Assembly (NCBI GenBank): GCA_946405115.1
Contig: CAMJGB010000004.1
Span: 1-23,042 of the forward strand
Direction of reading: 5' to 3'
Length of the DNA: 23,042 bases
Source: an uncultured Clostridia bacterium
GTDB lineage: Bacteria > Bacillota > Clostridia > Saccharofermentanales > Saccharofermentanaceae
Each line of letters opens with the position of its first letter. Within the stretch, counting starts at the first letter, position 1. This document shows positions 14,949 to 22,129 of the stretch, one piece after another. The translations under genes were made by a program, and so were the position numbers. A model generated the notes under the pieces. That model had not been told where the DNA came from, ran no database searches, and saw only the letters and a program-made list of their open reading frames with translations.

Positions 14949-15720
14949 GCCCGAGGTGCACGAGCGCGTTATGAATGCCGTCCTCGTTAAGGGCAGAAGT
15001 AACGTAATCCGCGGCATTTCGTGCAAGCTCAGCGCCGTTTCCCATGGCTACGGAATACCCTGCAACACGGAACATGTCGACGTCATTAGCCCCGTCGCCG
15101 ATTGCTATCGTGTCCTTTATGTCGATGCCTTTAAGCTCACAAAGCTTTGCTATGCCCGTGCCTTTCGAAAAGCCCTTGGGCACCATCTCCACAACAACGT
15201 CGTTATGCTCGACAAAGTCGAAGTCCCCCTCAAGCTCCTTGTAGCAGGAAGCTTTGTCGCACCCTGTCGAGTCGCAGGAAAGCTTCGATATCCTCCACTT
15301 GCCATAGTTGTCGCTTAAAGATCTTCTCCTGTCCTCAAGGTCACGCATTACCTTCTGGCCGTACGGATCATCCTTAAACTCCTCGTAGTCCATGTAAAGG
15401 TATTCCGGACCCTCAAGGATGGAACGGAATCCGTAGCGCTTCACCGTATCGACCGTTCTTGTCGCGATGTCCATGGGGATTATATGCTCGAATATAACCT
15501 CACGGTCAGCTTCTACCCTCGTGCCTAATCCGGACACGATGCCGTCGAAGCCTAATGACAGAAGATTCGGCTTAGTAATGTAACCCGGTGTTCTTCCCGT
15601 GCAGATATAAGCCTTGTGACCGTTAGATTGGAGCATCTTAATGGCGCGTGAAGCAGATTCAGGGATAATGCTTCTAAAGTCCCATAACGTGCCGTCTATG
15701 TCGAAGAAGACGTGCTTCAA
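14941..15720 (-). CDS. Cof-type HAD-superfamily phosphatase
   Basis: A 259-residue HAD hydrolase of the Cof/IIB type. Motif I is FFDIDGT with D7 (nucleophile) and D9; motif II is ICTGRT (T41); motif III includes the Lys in KGFSKGTGIAKL (K186 region); motif IV is GDGANDVDMF (208-217). The cap domain sits between motifs II and III. Relatives dephosphorylate sugar phosphates, flavin precursors or pyridoxal phosphate; the substrate cannot be read. The start codon is TTG, overlapping the stop of the upstream EAL gene as TTGA, with a GAGGAA site in front. This joint implies coupled translation with the phosphodiesterase. The gene ends 8 bp inside the convergent lysR gene. Confidence 0.9.
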   Translation of the reverse strand: MKHVFFDIDGTLWDFRSIIPESASRAIKMLQSNGHKAYICTGRTPGYITKPNLLSLGFDGIVSGLGTRVEADREVIFEHIIPMDIATRTVDTVKRYGFRSILEGPEYLYMDYEEFKDDPYGQKVMRDLEDRRRSLSDNYGKWRISKLSCDSTGCDKASCYKELEGDFDFVEHNDVVVEMVPKGFSKGTGIAKLCELKGIDIKDTIAIGDGANDVDMFRVAGYSVAMGNGAELARNAADYVTSALNEDGIHNALVHLGLI

Positions 15721-17714
15721 ATAAATTCCTCGGAAACGGGCAATGTACCTGCCGTGATCTTAACGAGAGCATCCTTCAAAGGCATAGGCTTGCCGAACAG
15801 GTAACCCTGAAGTCTTTCGCATCCAATGCTCTTAAGATACTCAGCTGCTTCCATAGTCTCAACACCCTCTGTGAGTGTATGCATGCCAAGGTCGTTAGCC
15901 ATCGATACGATGTTCTTAAGAACAGCCTTGGTCTTCTCTTCCTTCTCATGGAAGCTTGAGAGGAATACCATATCGATCTTCATGACGTCGAAGTCAAAGT
16001 CCTTCAATACATTAAGTGATGAATAGCCGGAACCGAAGTCGTCGAGCCACAGCGGGAATCCCATAGACTTAAGTCTGTCGAGGTCTCTGTGGAGAGAATC
16101 GAGGTTATCGGAGAGGGCGCTCTCAGTTACCTCTACGTGGATCATCTCCGGAAGGATGTTGTACTTTCTTGTGCATGAGCAAAGAAGATCTACTACGTCC
16201 GTAAGCTCGAAGTCGAGTCTTGAGAAATTAAGTGATACGGGTACTGCAGGTCTTCCGTTATCCATGAGCCATCTTAAGTCCTTACAAACCTGCTCAACTA
16301 CTACCATGTCGATCTTATGGACCTGATGGTACTCCTCGAGGACAGGAATGAACAAAGGTGTCGGAAGGAAGCCATACTTCGGGTCTTCCCACTTGGAAAG
16401 AGCCTCATAGCCGCAGAGCTTTCTGTTCTTGGCCCAACATACGGGCTGGTAGTAAACCTTGATATCTCCTCTGTCGATGGCGGCATCAACGTTATTAACG
16501 ATGTACTGACGCATCATGAGCTTGTTATCGAGCTCTTCGTCGTACTCGCAGTAATCCTGGTCGTAATGCTTCTTGATGGAGTTACATGCATAACGCGCTC
16601 TGTCGCATGCGACGGACGGGTCGATGTTACGGTCCTTAACGGGATAGCCTCCTGCCTTAAGTCCGGTCTGTGTATCAAAACCGCAGTCATAGATATAAGT
16701 GCGAAGTTTTCTGATCCTCTTCTCGAGGTCTTCCTTATCGCAGAGGACAACGAAGTGATCATCCCCCGGACGGCCTACAAGACCGTCGAAGAATACGTCG
16801 ATGATCTTGCCTGCGAACTTCTTGATGAATGAGTTTCCTGCCTCGAATCCGTACTTCTCGTTCAAGGGTCTGAAGTTCTCGACGTCGAGATATACGAATA
16901 CCATGCGGTCAAACTTGGTCTCGGGATCATGAAGGATCTCTTTTGCTCTTGTTCTGAAGAAGCTCATGTTGGCAGCGCCTGTAAGCTCATCCTTAACGGC
17001 TGTCTCAGCGAGATGGTTGTTAGTCGATACAAGCGACTCATCCTTCTCGGCTTCGTTCCTCTTCTGGTTATAAGCACTGATACTTGTGATGATGATTGAG
17101 ACTGCGACGATCAGGAATCCGATAGTGAACGGAGCACTCGGTAGCTTTCCCGATTCGAGACTGATCATGAGATACAAAAGAATGAATGTGCTTGATACTA
17201 CCGCTATCGATATGAACGGTCTCCAGGCGAGAATACAGATAACTATGATCTCCATCGCTATGAAGGTCATGACCATGCCGTCGTTTCTGTATTCGATCAT
17301 GGATACGAAGAATCCGTAGATAAGGCAAACGCACGAGAAGATCAGGACGGTTGAATACGACAGTTCAGCGATGTTCTTACCCTTGGCCTTAACGAGATCC
17401 TTATGGGCATAAGCGATGGACATGCCGCAGGTAAAGAAGATCATGACGACCATCAGCATCTGAAGCACAAAGTCATTGCCTTCATCAAATCCTGCAAAAT
17501 GTTCTGCGATAGCTTTAATGGCGATGAGGAAATTAATGGCAAGAACAACAGACGCCATATAGATAATGGCCTTAGTATTGCTACTGACCAAATATCTGTT
17601 TATGGACTCGCTCTGCTCCCCCAGACCAAGTATCCTGCTGAATAAAGGCTTGGAGCCTACGGAAGGCTCTTTATTCTTCTCTTTTTTTATCTTGTCGCCT
17701 GACTTTCGTCCCAA
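15717..17714 (-). CDS. Membrane-bound c-di-GMP phosphodiesterase (degenerate GGDEF plus EAL)
   Basis: A 665-residue protein predicted to hydrolyse cyclic di-GMP to pGpG. An N-terminal region (about 48-215) has about six membrane segments, probably a sensory module. A GGDEF domain (about 238-390) follows, but its signature reads GDDHF (317-321) instead of GGDEF and no RxxD inhibitory site is seen, so cyclase activity is unlikely. The EAL domain (about 405-655) is complete: YEAL (436-439), N496, E528 in EVTE, DDFG (558-561), K579, E616 in TEGVE and Q636. The start is uncertain: TTG at 17714 overlaps the end of nrdG by 28 bp without a clear ribosome binding site; the next in-frame options are downstream. 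The gene follows nrdG with no gap and is coupled to the HAD gene by a TTGA overlap. Confidence 0.9.
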   Translation of the reverse strand: MGRKSGDKIKKEKNKEPSVGSKPLFSRILGLGEQSESINRYLVSSNTKAIIYMASVVLAINFLIAIKAIAEHFAGFDEGNDFVLQMLMVVMIFFTCGMSIAYAHKDLVKAKGKNIAELSYSTVLIFSCVCLIYGFFVSMIEYRNDGMVMTFIAMEIIVICILAWRPFISIAVVSSTFILLYLMISLESGKLPSAPFTIGFLIVAVSIIITSISAYNQKRNEAEKDESLVSTNNHLAETAVKDELTGAANMSFFRTRAKEILHDPETKFDRMVFVYLDVENFRPLNEKYGFEAGNSFIKKFAGKIIDVFFDGLVGRPGDDHFVVLCDKEDLEKRIRKLRTYIYDCGFDTQTGLKAGGYPVKDRNIDPSVACDRARYACNSIKKHYDQDYCEYDEELDNKLMMRQYIVNNVDAAIDRGDIKVYYQPVCWAKNRKLCGYEALSKWEDPKYGFLPTPLFIPVLEEYHQVHKIDMVVVEQVCKDLRWLMDNGRPAVPVSLNFSRLDFELTDVVDLLCSCTRKYNILPEMIHVEVTESALSDNLDSLHRDLDRLKSMGFPLWLDDFGSGYSSLNVLKDFDFDVMKIDMVFLSSFHEKEEKTKAVLKNIVSMANDLGMHTLTEGVETMEAAEYLKSIGCERLQGYLFGKPMPLKDALVKITAGTLPVSEEFI

Positions 17715-18226
17715 AGTACAACTTCGCCCTTCGCGCGCGTATTAATCAAGTCTATTATACGCTGATTTCTTGAGCCACGATACACCAAAGTTATATCCTT
17801 CTGGGCCAAAATGAACCTTCCGTCGACCAAAACGTCAATATAGCTTAACAATTCATCGGTAACCTCGCATCTCGGGTGACTTCCGTCGACGAGAAGCTCC
17901 GTGTCGTAGTAAAAACCTGTGAACGCCCAAAGGTTCTTGTTAGGGAATCTCTTCTTGTACTCACGTACGAACCCGATGAGATCGCGCTGATTAGACGGCT
18001 CGAAAGGCTCTCCTCCGAGCAGCGTTAATCCGTTAACGTAATCGTGGTCAAGAAGTTCAAATATCTGCTGCTCTGTCTCCTTCGTGAACTCCTGTCCGTG
18101 ACAGAAATCCCATGTATCCGGGTTAAAGCATCCTTCGCAGCAGTTAGTGCATCCCGATACGAACAGGGTAACTCTGACACCTGTGCCGTTCGCAATATCG
18201 CAGTCTTTAATAGCGCTGTAGTACAT
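17687..18226 (-). CDS. nrdG: Anaerobic ribonucleoside-triphosphate reductase activating protein
   Basis: Radical SAM activase that installs the glycyl radical on NrdD using a [4Fe-4S] cluster and S-adenosylmethionine. At 179 residues it is slightly longer than E. coli NrdG (154). The cluster motif is CTNCCEGC (C26, C30, C33 in CX3CX2C spacing, with an extra C29), followed by FNPDTWDF; GGEPF (71-75) is the SAM-binding GGE motif. The ATG has a GGAGGT site 6 bases upstream. It follows nrdD by 30 bases and its end overlaps the EAL gene by 28 bp. The nrdD neighbour identifies it as the ribonucleotide reductase activase rather than another glycyl-radical activase. Confidence 0.95.
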   Translation of the reverse strand: MYYSAIKDCDIANGTGVRVTLFVSGCTNCCEGCFNPDTWDFCHGQEFTKETEQQIFELLDHDYVNGLTLLGGEPFEPSNQRDLIGFVREYKKRFPNKNLWAFTGFYYDTELLVDGSHPRCEVTDELLSYIDVLVDGRFILAQKDITLVYRGSRNQRIIDLINTRAKGEVVLWDESQATR

Positions 18227-18256
18227 TAATTACCTCCGAAGGCAGGAGGCGGTGCA

Positions 18257-20440
18257 TCAAAGATGCATCACGCGCTCTCTGATCTCCTGAGTTCTGCCCT
18301 GGTTCCAGAACTGAGTTCCGATGTAACCGCACGTTCTTCTGGCAACGTTGAGCTTGTTCTCATCGTCATTGCCGCAGTGAGGGCATACCCATACGAGCTT
18401 GTGGTCTCTTTCCTCGATCTTGATCTCTCCGTCGTATCCGCATACCTGGCAGTAGTCGGACTTCGTGTTGAGCTCAGCGTACATGATGTTGTCGTAGATG
18501 AACTTCATTACGTCCATAACAGCATCGATGTTGTTCTGCATGTTAGGAACCTCAACGTAAGAGATAGCTCCGCCGGGGGAAAGTCTTTGGAACTTAGACT
18601 CGAGCTTAAGCTTCTCGAAAGCGTTGATTTGCTCAGTTACATGAATGTGATAGCTGTTTGTGATGTAGTTCTTGTCTGTAACACCCTTGATGATTCCGAA
18701 TCTTCTCTGGAGTGCCTTAGCGAACTTGTATGTTGTGGACTCCAAAGGTGTGCCGTAGATGGAGTAGTCGATGTTCTCGGCTGCCTTCCACTTAGCGCAT
18801 GCTGCATTCAATGTCTCCATAACCTTGAGACCGAATGCCTCACCCTCGGGTTCTGTAAGCTTCTTGCCTGTTACCTCGTATACGCACTCCCAAAGACCTG
18901 CGTATCCGAGTGAGATTGTGGAATATCCGCCGTAGAGGAGCTTAGTGATAGGCTCACCCTTCTCAAGTCTTGCAAGGGCGCCGTACTGCCAAAGGATAGG
19001 AGCAGCATCGGACAATGTACCGGCAAGTCTGTCGTGTCTGCAGCGGAGTGCTCTGTGGCAAAGCTCGAGTCTCTCATCGAGGATCTTCCAGAACTTGTCC
19101 TCGTCTCTGGACTCGCAGCAAGCGGAGCAAGCTACGTCAACCAAGTTGATCGTAACAACACCCTGGTTGAATCTGCCGTAGTACTTAGGCTGGTTGTTCT
19201 CGTCTACGTATGTTGTAAGGAAAGATCTGCAGCCCATGCATGTGTAGCAGTTTCCGTTACCGTTCTTGTCTACCTTGAGCTGGAGCATAACCTTCTCGGA
19301 GATATAGTCAGGAACCATTCTCTTGGCTGTGCATCTTGCAGCAAGTCTTGTGAGCTCGTAGTAAGGTGAACCCTCTCTGATGTTGTCCTCTTCAAGAACA
19401 TAGATGAGCTTAGGGAATGCAGGTGTGATGTAAACGCCTGCCTCGTTCTTAACGCCCTGGATTCTCTGCTTCAATACTTCCTCGATGATCATTGCAAGGT
19501 CAGCCTTGAGCTGAGGATCCTTAGCCTCGTTCAAGTACATGAATACTGTAACGAAAGGAGCCTGACCGTTAGTTGTGAGGAGTGTTACAACCTGATACTG
19601 GATTGTCTGAACACCTCTCTCGATCTCCTCGCGAAGTCTCTTCTCAACGATCTCCTTCTTCTTCTCTGCAGGAGGATTGATTCCGAGTGTCTCGAATTCC
19701 TGATCAACCTTCTTGGAGATCTTGTCTCTTGAGATCTGAACGAAGGGAGCCAAGTGTGTCAAAGAGATTGACTGACCGCCGTACTGGTTGGAAGCAACCT
19801 GAGCGATGATCTGTGTTGCGATATTACAAGCTGTTGAGAAACTGTGGGGCTTCTCGATCATTGTACCGGAGATAACTGTTCCGTTCTGGAGCATGTCCTC
19901 GAGGTTAACAAGATCGCAGTTGTGCATGTGCTGAGCGAAGTAGTCGCTGTCATGGAAGTGGATGATGCCCTGCTGATGAGCCTCTACGATATCCTGAGGA
20001 AGGAGGAGTCGCTGTGTGATGTCCTTGCTGACCTCACCTGCCATGTAGTCACGCTGTACGCTGTTGACTGTAGGATTCTTGTTGGAGTTCTCCTGCTTGA
20101 GCTCCTCGTTATTGCATTCGATAAGGGTAAGGATGGATGCGTCGGTTGTGTTGGACTGACGGATAAGGCTTCTTGTGTAGCGGTAAGTTACATAGAGCTT
20201 TGCAACTTCATATGCACCGTGAGCCATGATCTGCTTCTCAACGAGGTCCTGAATCTCCTCTACTGAGAGTGCACGGTTCATGTTCTCGCATTCGTTCGTA
20301 ACGCGCTCAGCGATACGAGCAATCTGCTTGCCTGTCATACGATCAGGCTCTTTAGCTGCCTCGTTAGCCTTAGTAATAGCGTTGATGATCTTGGAGATGT
20401 CGAACTCTACTTCTTGCTTGTTACGCTTGATGATTTTCAT
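18257..20440 (-). CDS. nrdD: Anaerobic (class III) ribonucleoside-triphosphate reductase
   Basis: Reduces ribonucleoside triphosphates to deoxyribonucleotides under anaerobic conditions with a glycyl radical. At 727 residues it is full length (E. coli 712). An ATP-cone regulatory domain opens the protein (MKIIKRNKQEVEF, to about residue 95). The active-site cysteine region is NGNCYTCMGCRSFLTTY, and the C-terminus holds a four-Cys zinc site (CQVC, CPHC) followed by RRTCGYIG with the radical glycine at about G705. The ATG at 20440 is preferred: AGGGTG lies at good spacing and the family begins MKxIKR; a GTG at 20449 is a possible alternative adding three residues. It is first in the nrdD-nrdG-EAL-HAD unit, behind two candidate promoters and three NrdR-box-like sites. 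An oxygen-free lifestyle is implied. Confidence 0.96.
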   Translation of the reverse strand: MKIIKRNKQEVEFDISKIINAITKANEAAKEPDRMTGKQIARIAERVTNECENMNRALSVEEIQDLVEKQIMAHGAYEVAKLYVTYRYTRSLIRQSNTTDASILTLIECNNEELKQENSNKNPTVNSVQRDYMAGEVSKDITQRLLLPQDIVEAHQQGIIHFHDSDYFAQHMHNCDLVNLEDMLQNGTVISGTMIEKPHSFSTACNIATQIIAQVASNQYGGQSISLTHLAPFVQISRDKISKKVDQEFETLGINPPAEKKKEIVEKRLREEIERGVQTIQYQVVTLLTTNGQAPFVTVFMYLNEAKDPQLKADLAMIIEEVLKQRIQGVKNEAGVYITPAFPKLIYVLEEDNIREGSPYYELTRLAARCTAKRMVPDYISEKVMLQLKVDKNGNGNCYTCMGCRSFLTTYVDENNQPKYYGRFNQGVVTINLVDVACSACCESRDEDKFWKILDERLELCHRALRCRHDRLAGTLSDAAPILWQYGALARLEKGEPITKLLYGGYSTISLGYAGLWECVYEVTGKKLTEPEGEAFGLKVMETLNAACAKWKAAENIDYSIYGTPLESTTYKFAKALQRRFGIIKGVTDKNYITNSYHIHVTEQINAFEKLKLESKFQRLSPGGAISYVEVPNMQNNIDAVMDVMKFIYDNIMYAELNTKSDYCQVCGYDGEIKIEERDHKLVWVCPHCGNDDENKLNVARRTCGYIGTQFWNQGRTQEIRERVMHL

Positions 20441-20484
20441 TTTGTGCACCCTGCCCTTTAAGTGTTGTTTAAATCGGTCTGACT

Positions 20485-20513
20485 ATTGTAACAATGTTAC
20501 AAACGGTTGTTAA
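20485..20513 (-). promoter_or_regulatory. nrdD proximal promoter P2
   Basis: Minus-strand TTAACA (20513-20508), 17 bases, TACAAT (20490-20485): five of six matches in each hexamer at ideal spacing. A start near 20478 gives a leader of about 38 nt. Both hexamers lie inside perfect palindromes (20486-20502 and 20501-20519), so regulator access and polymerase access would compete. Confidence 0.6.
20486..20502. promoter_or_regulatory. Palindrome over P2 -10 and spacer
   Basis: TTGTAACAATGTTACAA, a perfect 8-1-8 dyad. It covers the P2 -10 and part of the spacer. It does not match the Rex, FNR, PerR or Zur consensus as I know them. A repressor operator is plausible from its position; the protein is unknown. 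Confidence 0.5.
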
Positions 20514-20519
20514 CCGTTT
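20501..20519. promoter_or_regulatory. Palindrome over P2 -35
   Basis: AAACGGTT and AACCGTTT arms with three bases between, a perfect dyad that shares its first two bases with the previous palindrome and contains the P2 -35. In a P1 transcript it could also fold as an 8-bp hairpin with a 3-nt loop, but no U-tract follows on that strand. Confidence 0.45.
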
Positions 20520-20524
20520 TTATC

Positions 20525-20542
20525 AAATGTAATATTACATTT
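20525..20542. promoter_or_regulatory. Palindrome upstream of P2
   Basis: AAATGTAATATTACATTT, a perfect 18-bp dyad between the two promoters. It shares TGTAA/TTACA arms with the dyad at 20486-20502 but with 2 rather than 5 bases between them. It is near a Zur-like pattern but lacks the matching spacing, so no regulator is assigned. Confidence 0.45.
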
Positions 20543-20577
20543 CTAACGGATTTTTTACCTTTTGTCGTTGCGTGTTC

Positions 20578-20606
20578 ATTCTACCTATATGTAGTGTGCA
20601 GGTCAA
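20578..20606 (-). promoter_or_regulatory. nrdD distal promoter P1
   Basis: Minus-strand TTGACC (20606-20601), 17 bases, TAGAAT (20583-20578). A start near 20571 gives a leader of about 130 nt. An NrdR-box-like site fills the spacer and touches the -10, so NrdR binding would block it directly. Confidence 0.65.
20582..20597. promoter_or_regulatory. NrdR box 1, inside promoter P1
   Basis: TACCTATATGTAGTGT, close to the known NrdR consensus (acaCwAtATaTwGtgt). It lies between the P1 -35 and -10. NrdR is the ATP-cone repressor of ribonucleotide reductase genes across bacteria. Confidence 0.75.
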
Positions 20607-20614
20607 TAGCAAAA

Positions 20615-20630
20615 CCACTATATATTGTGT
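20615..20630. promoter_or_regulatory. NrdR box 2
   Basis: CCACTATATATTGTGT, the closest of the three to consensus. Its start is 33 bp from box 1 and 31 bp from box 3, about three helical turns each way, the phasing known for NrdR box pairs. It sits just upstream of the P1 -35. Confidence 0.82.
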
Positions 20631-20645
20631 TACATTTTCAAGTCG

Positions 20646-20661
20646 CACCTATATCTAGTGT
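20646..20661. promoter_or_regulatory. NrdR box 3
   Basis: CACCTATATCTAGTGT, sharing the CTATATnTAG core with box 1. It begins 31 bp after the start of box 2, with 15 bases between them. Boxes 2 and 3 alone would make a standard NrdR pair, which makes box 1 the extra site. Confidence 0.75.
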
Positions 20662-20716
20662 CTGCAAAAAGGCTCCGAAGCAAGTGTTTATGCCCCTTAG
20701 AGGCACTTTTTGACCA

Positions 20717-20743
20717 AAAGAAAAGGCCGAGCGAGTCGGCCTT
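20717..20743 (-). terminator. Intrinsic terminator of the SseB-domain gene
   Basis: An 8-bp perfect stem AAGGCCGA/TCGGCCTT (20723-20730 with 20736-20743) around a 5-base loop. On the minus strand it is followed by TTCTTTT, a U-rich tail. It begins 28 bases after the stop of the minus-strand gene at 20771 and shields the nrdD promoters from readthrough. Confidence 0.88.
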
Positions 20744-20770
20744 CTTGTTATCCATATAGGCACGATCAGA

Positions 20771-22084
20771 TTACTCGCGATAATCCCACGGCTTTTTGGA
20801 ATAGTAGTCATTCGCGAACGGTGCTTCGGACAGAAGCGAGAAGTCCACGGTCTTGATCGTATTAAGATGCGGCTTGATAGCCTCAGTAAGACCCTTGAAT
20901 GCGAGCGGTGCTGCAGTCTTGGTCGTATCAACGATCACAAGATAGCTCATCTTGTTGTTTCTGATGATATAGAGAAGTCCTGCCTTCTTGATGTCGCGGT
21001 GGCTCTTGCAGTAAGAGGTGATGGCCACTCTGATGTTATCAGTCTCCTCACAGGGACGGGGCTCGCCGAGCACTACCTTGGAGCCGTCCTTGATAGTCTC
21101 CTTATCAACCTTTACTCCACCTGAGCTCTTCTTAATCGCCTTGGACATGCTGTCGATGGCAAATGCAGGGAGTCCTACGGGTACAGGACCTGACGGATTG
21201 ATAACGACGTCAAACTTATCCTTCTCAATAAACTTGGCAACTTCGGGGAAGCCCATAACGATCACGGAAGGCTTCTGGTCACCTGTAATAAGCTTTCTCC
21301 AAAGATAGAGAGCCTGAAGATCCGTGAACAAAGGAAGCACTCTCGTATTAGGATCGTCCTTCTTCGTTACCATGACGATCTTGAGCTTCTTGCTGTCAGC
21401 ACTCTCCTTGAATCCGGGGATAAGGAATCTGCCGTGAATGACATTGTCGAGGAGACGTCCTACGTATTCCTTGTCCTGCTTGAACTCAGCGTACTTGAAC
21501 ATCAAGCCTGACAAAGCGGGGTTCTCGATGGCAATCTTGCCTGCGTCATCCTTCAAAGGAGGCTTTACGCTCGTAAGGACTGCGAACTTAGGTACCGCAT
21601 TTTCCTTAGTAAAACCTGTCTTGGCATAATCTACGGTAAATGTAATTCTGGCCTTGCTCTGCGATACCTCATCAGCGGGTTCGTAGACCTGACCGTTAAA
21701 TGCCTCTACAGTCAAAACCTTGGAAGCCAATACTCTTCCGTCGTTTCTGTAAAGGTAGATCTGATCGTCCTTCTTACACGTACCGAACAATGTACCTGCG
21801 ACTGAAGCCTTGTTGTTCTCTTCGTCGCACTCGGCTTCCTCTGTCATAAGGAAATATCTTCTGCCTTCGTTGGGAAGATTCTTACGAAGCTCATCGATCT
21901 CAGCCTTGCGCTTCTCCTGCTGGATAGCAGTAACACGAGCCTGCTCGGCCTTCTTCTGATTCTCTTGAGCCTTCTTCTCTCTGGCTAATCTTTCTTCTTC
22001 ATCTGTTTCATCGATCGCGGCAAGCAACGCTTCGTCTAAAGCGTCGCCTTCCAGATCGAAAATATTATTCTCATTATCGGACAT
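20771..22084 (-). CDS. SseB-domain protein with coiled-coil and beta-barrel-like N-terminal regions
   Basis: A 437-residue soluble protein. An acidic N-terminus leads into a charged, Ala/Glu/Lys-rich coiled coil (about 28-69). Residues about 93-130 (VAGTLFGTCKKDDQIYLYRN, then RVLASKVLTVEAF) look like the beta-barrel domain 2 of translation factors. An SseB N-terminal-type domain follows (about 200-310, with RVLPLFTDLQALYLW and DVVINPSGP), and an SseB C-terminal-type domain ends the protein (about 337-430, with RVAITSYCKSHRDIKKAGLL). SseB was named for serine sensitivity in E. coli, but its biochemistry is unclear. The ATG has a GGAGGAAAG site; an extended -10 lies just upstream. A terminator follows. 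The domain calls are by motif shape; the function is unknown. Confidence 0.8.
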   Translation of the reverse strand: MSDNENNIFDLEGDALDEALLAAIDETDEEERLAREKKAQENQKKAEQARVTAIQQEKRKAEIDELRKNLPNEGRRYFLMTEEAECDEENNKASVAGTLFGTCKKDDQIYLYRNDGRVLASKVLTVEAFNGQVYEPADEVSQSKARITFTVDYAKTGFTKENAVPKFAVLTSVKPPLKDDAGKIAIENPALSGLMFKYAEFKQDKEYVGRLLDNVIHGRFLIPGFKESADSKKLKIVMVTKKDDPNTRVLPLFTDLQALYLWRKLITGDQKPSVIVMGFPEVAKFIEKDKFDVVINPSGPVPVGLPAFAIDSMSKAIKKSSGGVKVDKETIKDGSKVVLGEPRPCEETDNIRVAITSYCKSHRDIKKAGLLYIIRNNKMSYLVIVDTTKTAAPLAFKGLTEAIKPHLNTIKTVDFSLLSEAPFANDYYSKKPWDYRE

Positions 22085-22104
22085 CTATCTTTCCTCCGCT
22101 GGCT

Positions 22105-22110
22105 ATTATA
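22105..22110 (-). promoter_or_regulatory. Extended -10 of the SseB-domain gene
   Basis: Minus-strand TGGTATAAT (hexamer 22110-22105), a perfect -10 with the TGn extension. The -35 position overlaps the end of aroQ and is weak. A start near 22098 gives a leader of about 14 nt holding the ribosome binding site, so this gene can be expressed apart from the aro genes. Confidence 0.6.
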
Positions 22111-22129
22111 CCACAGGCAGTTTATCTCA

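Larger units (their letters stand above)
20441..20770. other. Gene-free nrdD upstream control region
   Basis: This 330-base stretch holds no convincing gene. From nrdD outward it contains promoter P2 with two overlapping palindromes, a third palindrome, promoter P1, three NrdR-box-like sites, a short stretch with nothing I recognise (about 20662-20716), and the terminator of the SseB-domain gene. The region is more AT-rich than the flanking genes. Confidence 0.8.

Noticed and set aside
18263-18913. A 216-codon plus-strand open frame opposite nrdD
   Set aside because: It is antisense to the conserved catalytic C-terminus of nrdD, has no ribosome binding site or family match, and the strong codon bias here leaves many long antisense frames open.
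20501-20520. AAACGGTT/AACCGTTT hairpin as a plus-strand terminator
   Set aside because: It has a T-run on the plus strand, but no plus-strand gene ends there; its position over the P2 -35 fits an operator better.
20525-20542. Zur or PerR box assignment for the 18-bp palindrome
   Set aside because: It resembles these Fur-family patterns but lacks the odd-base centre and exact spacing, and no Fur-family target gene is adjacent.
20691-20710. Plus-strand hairpin TGCC/GGCA followed by a T-run
   Set aside because: Only four contiguous pairs with a mismatch, and no plus-strand gene upstream would need it.
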